Shown here piece by piece: positions 62,434-64,000 of a stretch of 64,000 nucleotides of DNA. Source of the DNA: Altererythrobacter aquiaggeris (GTDB taxonomy: Bacteria > Pseudomonadota > Alphaproteobacteria > Sphingomonadales > Sphingomonadaceae); assembly GCF_037154015.1 (NCBI RefSeq), contig NZ_JBANRL010000001.1:682001-746000 (forward strand). Direction: 5' to 3'. The notes below the pieces were generated by a model. The model was given only the letters and a program-made list of their open reading frames with translations, did no database searches and was not told the DNA's origin. Position 1 is the stretch's first letter, and every line of letters begins with the position of its first letter. A program made the translations under genes and the position numbers.

Positions 62434-64000
62434 TTAACGGGCATCGAGGTTCAAATGTTCCGATAAATGCGAAAATTCCTTGCGTCCGGCGATCCAGGTT
62501 TCAAGCACCCTCGTCTCGCGCAGATCAGCGGGTGACACCATCAGCGGATCGCGGTCCACAAATATAAAATCGGCCCACTCGCCCACCACAAGCCGCCCGA
62601 AACGCCCCTCGGCAAAGCCTGCAAAAGCGGCCCCCGCCGTATAGGCTTCCAAGGCCGCTTCGCGCGATACAGCTTCTTGCGGATACCATCCGCCATATGG
62701 CTGGCCATCGGCGTCCGTCCGGGTCGCCGCCGCTGCCAGACCTGCGAATGGATCAAGCTGTTCGACAGGTGCGTCAGTGCCAAAGGCCAGCCTTGCACCC
62801 GCGTCACTGATGCTCCGCCAGGCATAGGCACCCACCAGCCGCTGCGGATCAAGCCGCGCTTCTGCCATCGTCCTGTCAGAGGTTTGGTGAACCGGCTGCA
62901 TCGATGCGATGATGCCAAACTTGCCGAACCTGGCGATGTCAGCCGGATCGACGATCTGCGCGTGTTCGATCCGCCACCGCCGGTCGCCGTTATATGTTTC
63001 CGACATTTCTTCGATAGCATTCAGCAGGTCGGCATTGGCCGCATCACCAATTGCGTGGACTGCCACCTGGAATTTATCGAGCGCGGCGCGGCTCATCATG
63101 TTGCGCAGTTGCACCGGACCCGTAACGGCCAGCCCGCGCTGTCCGGGTGCGTCGGCATAGTCCGCTTTCAATGCCGCGCCGCGTGAACCCAGCGCGCCAT
63201 CGACATACAGTTTTACTCCATTGAGCCGCAGCCGGTCGCCATAGAGCCATGGTGTCGGGCCGGGGCCGCCGATCAGTGTCATTTGATCGGTGCCCGCCGC
63301 ATAGGACATTATCCGCACGCGCAAACCGCCAAGGTCACCCGCACGGCGGAATGCCTGCCAGTCAAATATGTCTGTTCCCATGTCGGACATCGCCGTGACG
63401 CCATTTTTCAGCAACAGTTCCTGCGCTTTGCCCAGCGCTAAGTCATAATCTTCAGGCCGGCGTGCAGGTTGCTTGCTCGCGACCAGCCCCATAGCCTCGT
63501 CAACCAACACTCCGGAGGGCGCCTGCGATCCGGCAAGGCGTTCGATTCGCCCGCCAGCAGGGTCTTTGGTTGCGGCAACGACACCGCCTGCCTGCAAGGC
63601 CAAAGTATTGGCCCAGCCGGCATGTCCATCCACCCGGCGCAGCCATACCGGCCGGTCAGAAACAATGCCGTCAAGTTCTGCGGCTGTCGGGAACCGGCCA
63701 AGGCCCCAGACTTCCTGATTCCAGCCATTGCCGACAATCCAGGGCAGGTTCGGATTGGCTGCCGCATATTCGCCGATCATCGCCTGCGCTTCCGCGAGCG
63801 ATCGGGTCCCCGAAAGATCAAGTGCCATCGCGCCAAACCCGATGCCCATAATATGCGCATGAGCATCGATCATGCCCGGCAGCATTACTTTTCCGCCGCC
63901 ATCCAGCCGGAAATCTACCTTGTCAGGCGCTTTCTCGCGCCCATGCAGAACCTGTTTGATGCGGCCATCATCATCGAGGACCAGACCTGTAAAACGATCG
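62434..64000 (-). CDS. Amidohydrolase, YtcJ-like (5' truncated)
   Basis: This is a metal-dependent amidohydrolase whose N-terminus lies beyond the window end. The frame is open to base 64000, giving about 522 residues here. The metal-binding motif PGMIDAHAHIMG opens the catalytic barrel, HAIGDAANADLLNAIE and RRWRIEHAQI supply later histidines, and FGTDAPVEQLDP holds the metal-binding aspartate. The pattern matches the YtcJ/AepA branch (family of about 550 residues). Members are often exported and their substrates are seldom known. Upstream genes are not visible. Confidence 0.88.
   Translation of the reverse strand, partial: DRFTGLVLDDDGRIKQVLHGREKAPDKVDFRLDGGGKVMLPGMIDAHAHIMGIGFGAMALDLSGTRSLAEAQAMIGEYAAANPNLPWIVGNGWNQEVWGLGRFPTAAELDGIVSDRPVWLRRVDGHAGWANTLALQAGGVVAATKDPAGGRIERLAGSQAPSGVLVDEAMGLVASKQPARRPEDYDLALGKAQELLLKNGVTAMSDMGTDIFDWQAFRRAGDLGGLRVRIMSYAAGTDQMTLIGGPGPTPWLYGDRLRLNGVKLYVDGALGSRGAALKADYADAPGQRGLAVTGPVQLRNMMSRAALDKFQVAVHAIGDAANADLLNAIEEMSETYNGDRRWRIEHAQIVDPADIARFGKFGIIASMQPVHQTSDRTMAEARLDPQRLVGAYAWRSISDAGARLAFGTDAPVEQLDPFAGLAAAATRTDADGQPYGGWYPQEAVSREAALEAYTAGAAFAGFAEGRFGRLVVGEWADFIFVDRDPLMVSPADLRETRVLETWIAGRKEFSHLSEHLNLDAR

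Noticed and set aside
1-64000. tRNA genes, rRNA genes, insertion sequences, prophage genes or CRISPR repeats
   Set aside because: I looked through the intergenic stretches and gene products and found no cloverleaf-like sequence, transposase, phage structural gene or regularly spaced repeat.

Overview
The window is a GC-rich (roughly 60% by eye), densely coded chromosomal segment of an alphaproteobacterium. It is most likely a sphingomonad of the Erythrobacteraceae/Sphingomonadaceae type. Pointers are the TauE/TIGR02186 pair, a bacterial ATP12 chaperone, an MlaEFD system whose permease has a STAS-like N-terminus, GatCAB, a large TonB-dependent receptor with a carboxypeptidase-like regulatory domain, and the argS-SPOR-nagZ-scpAB-tatABC run. 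I see no rRNA, tRNA, insertion sequence, prophage or CRISPR array. The first and last genes run off the window edges.

Layout. 1-5.6 kb: the 3' part of a processive glycosyltransferase coupled to a putative outer-membrane barrel, then a TauE-type permease with its TIGR02186 partner, then a HerA-like ATPase. 5.6-9.6 kb (minus): valS, a small unknown gene and queE, nearly abutting. 9.7-13.3 kb: a four-gene Mla-type lipid transport operon. 13.3-17.2 kb (minus): crcB, an RluA-type pseudouridine synthase, a PaiB-like FMN protein, a HAD phosphatase, a small membrane protein and ATP12, mostly with overlapping stops and starts. 17.4-23.4 kb: rpsU with a strong terminator, an FKBP isomerase, a DUF4153 membrane protein, and gatCAB. 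23.4-30.4 kb (minus): an AmpG-like transporter, a small beta-rich protein, a two-domain M16 peptidase lipoprotein and a penicillin/AHL-acylase-type Ntn hydrolase. 30.6-33.2 kb: clpB behind a candidate heat-shock promoter. 33.5-41.5 kb: a TonB-dependent receptor divergent from a beta-oxidation-like module (thiolase, SDR, crotonase, TetR), followed by mtnP and a MarR regulator. 42.0-49.4 kb (minus): a Tad/Cpa pilus operon, cpaA-cpaB-cpaC-cpaD-cpaE/tadZ-tadB-tadC. 49.5-51.8 kb: an alpha/beta hydrolase, a FAD oxidoreductase and a YegP-like small protein. 51.8-54.2 kb (minus): ispH-thrB-rnhA. 54.2-61.5 kb: a lipoprotein, then argS, SPOR, nagZ, scpA, scpB, tatA, tatB, tatC. 61.6-64.0 kb (minus): two paralogous small secreted/membrane proteins and an amidohydrolase.

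Most of the window is ordinary housekeeping sequence. The points most worth a second look are: the Tad operon without its CpaF/TadA motor ATPase, with a perfect 14-bp hairpin in the gap where that gene usually lies; the tandem small proteins with acidic tails; a run of nine G in the first codons of scpA, which has a TTG start; an AT-rich insertion inside valS; an acylase whose residue spacing matches AHL/aculeacin acylases; and inverted repeats in the clpB and TonB/thiolase control regions. All functional calls come from reading motifs and general family knowledge. No database search was run.
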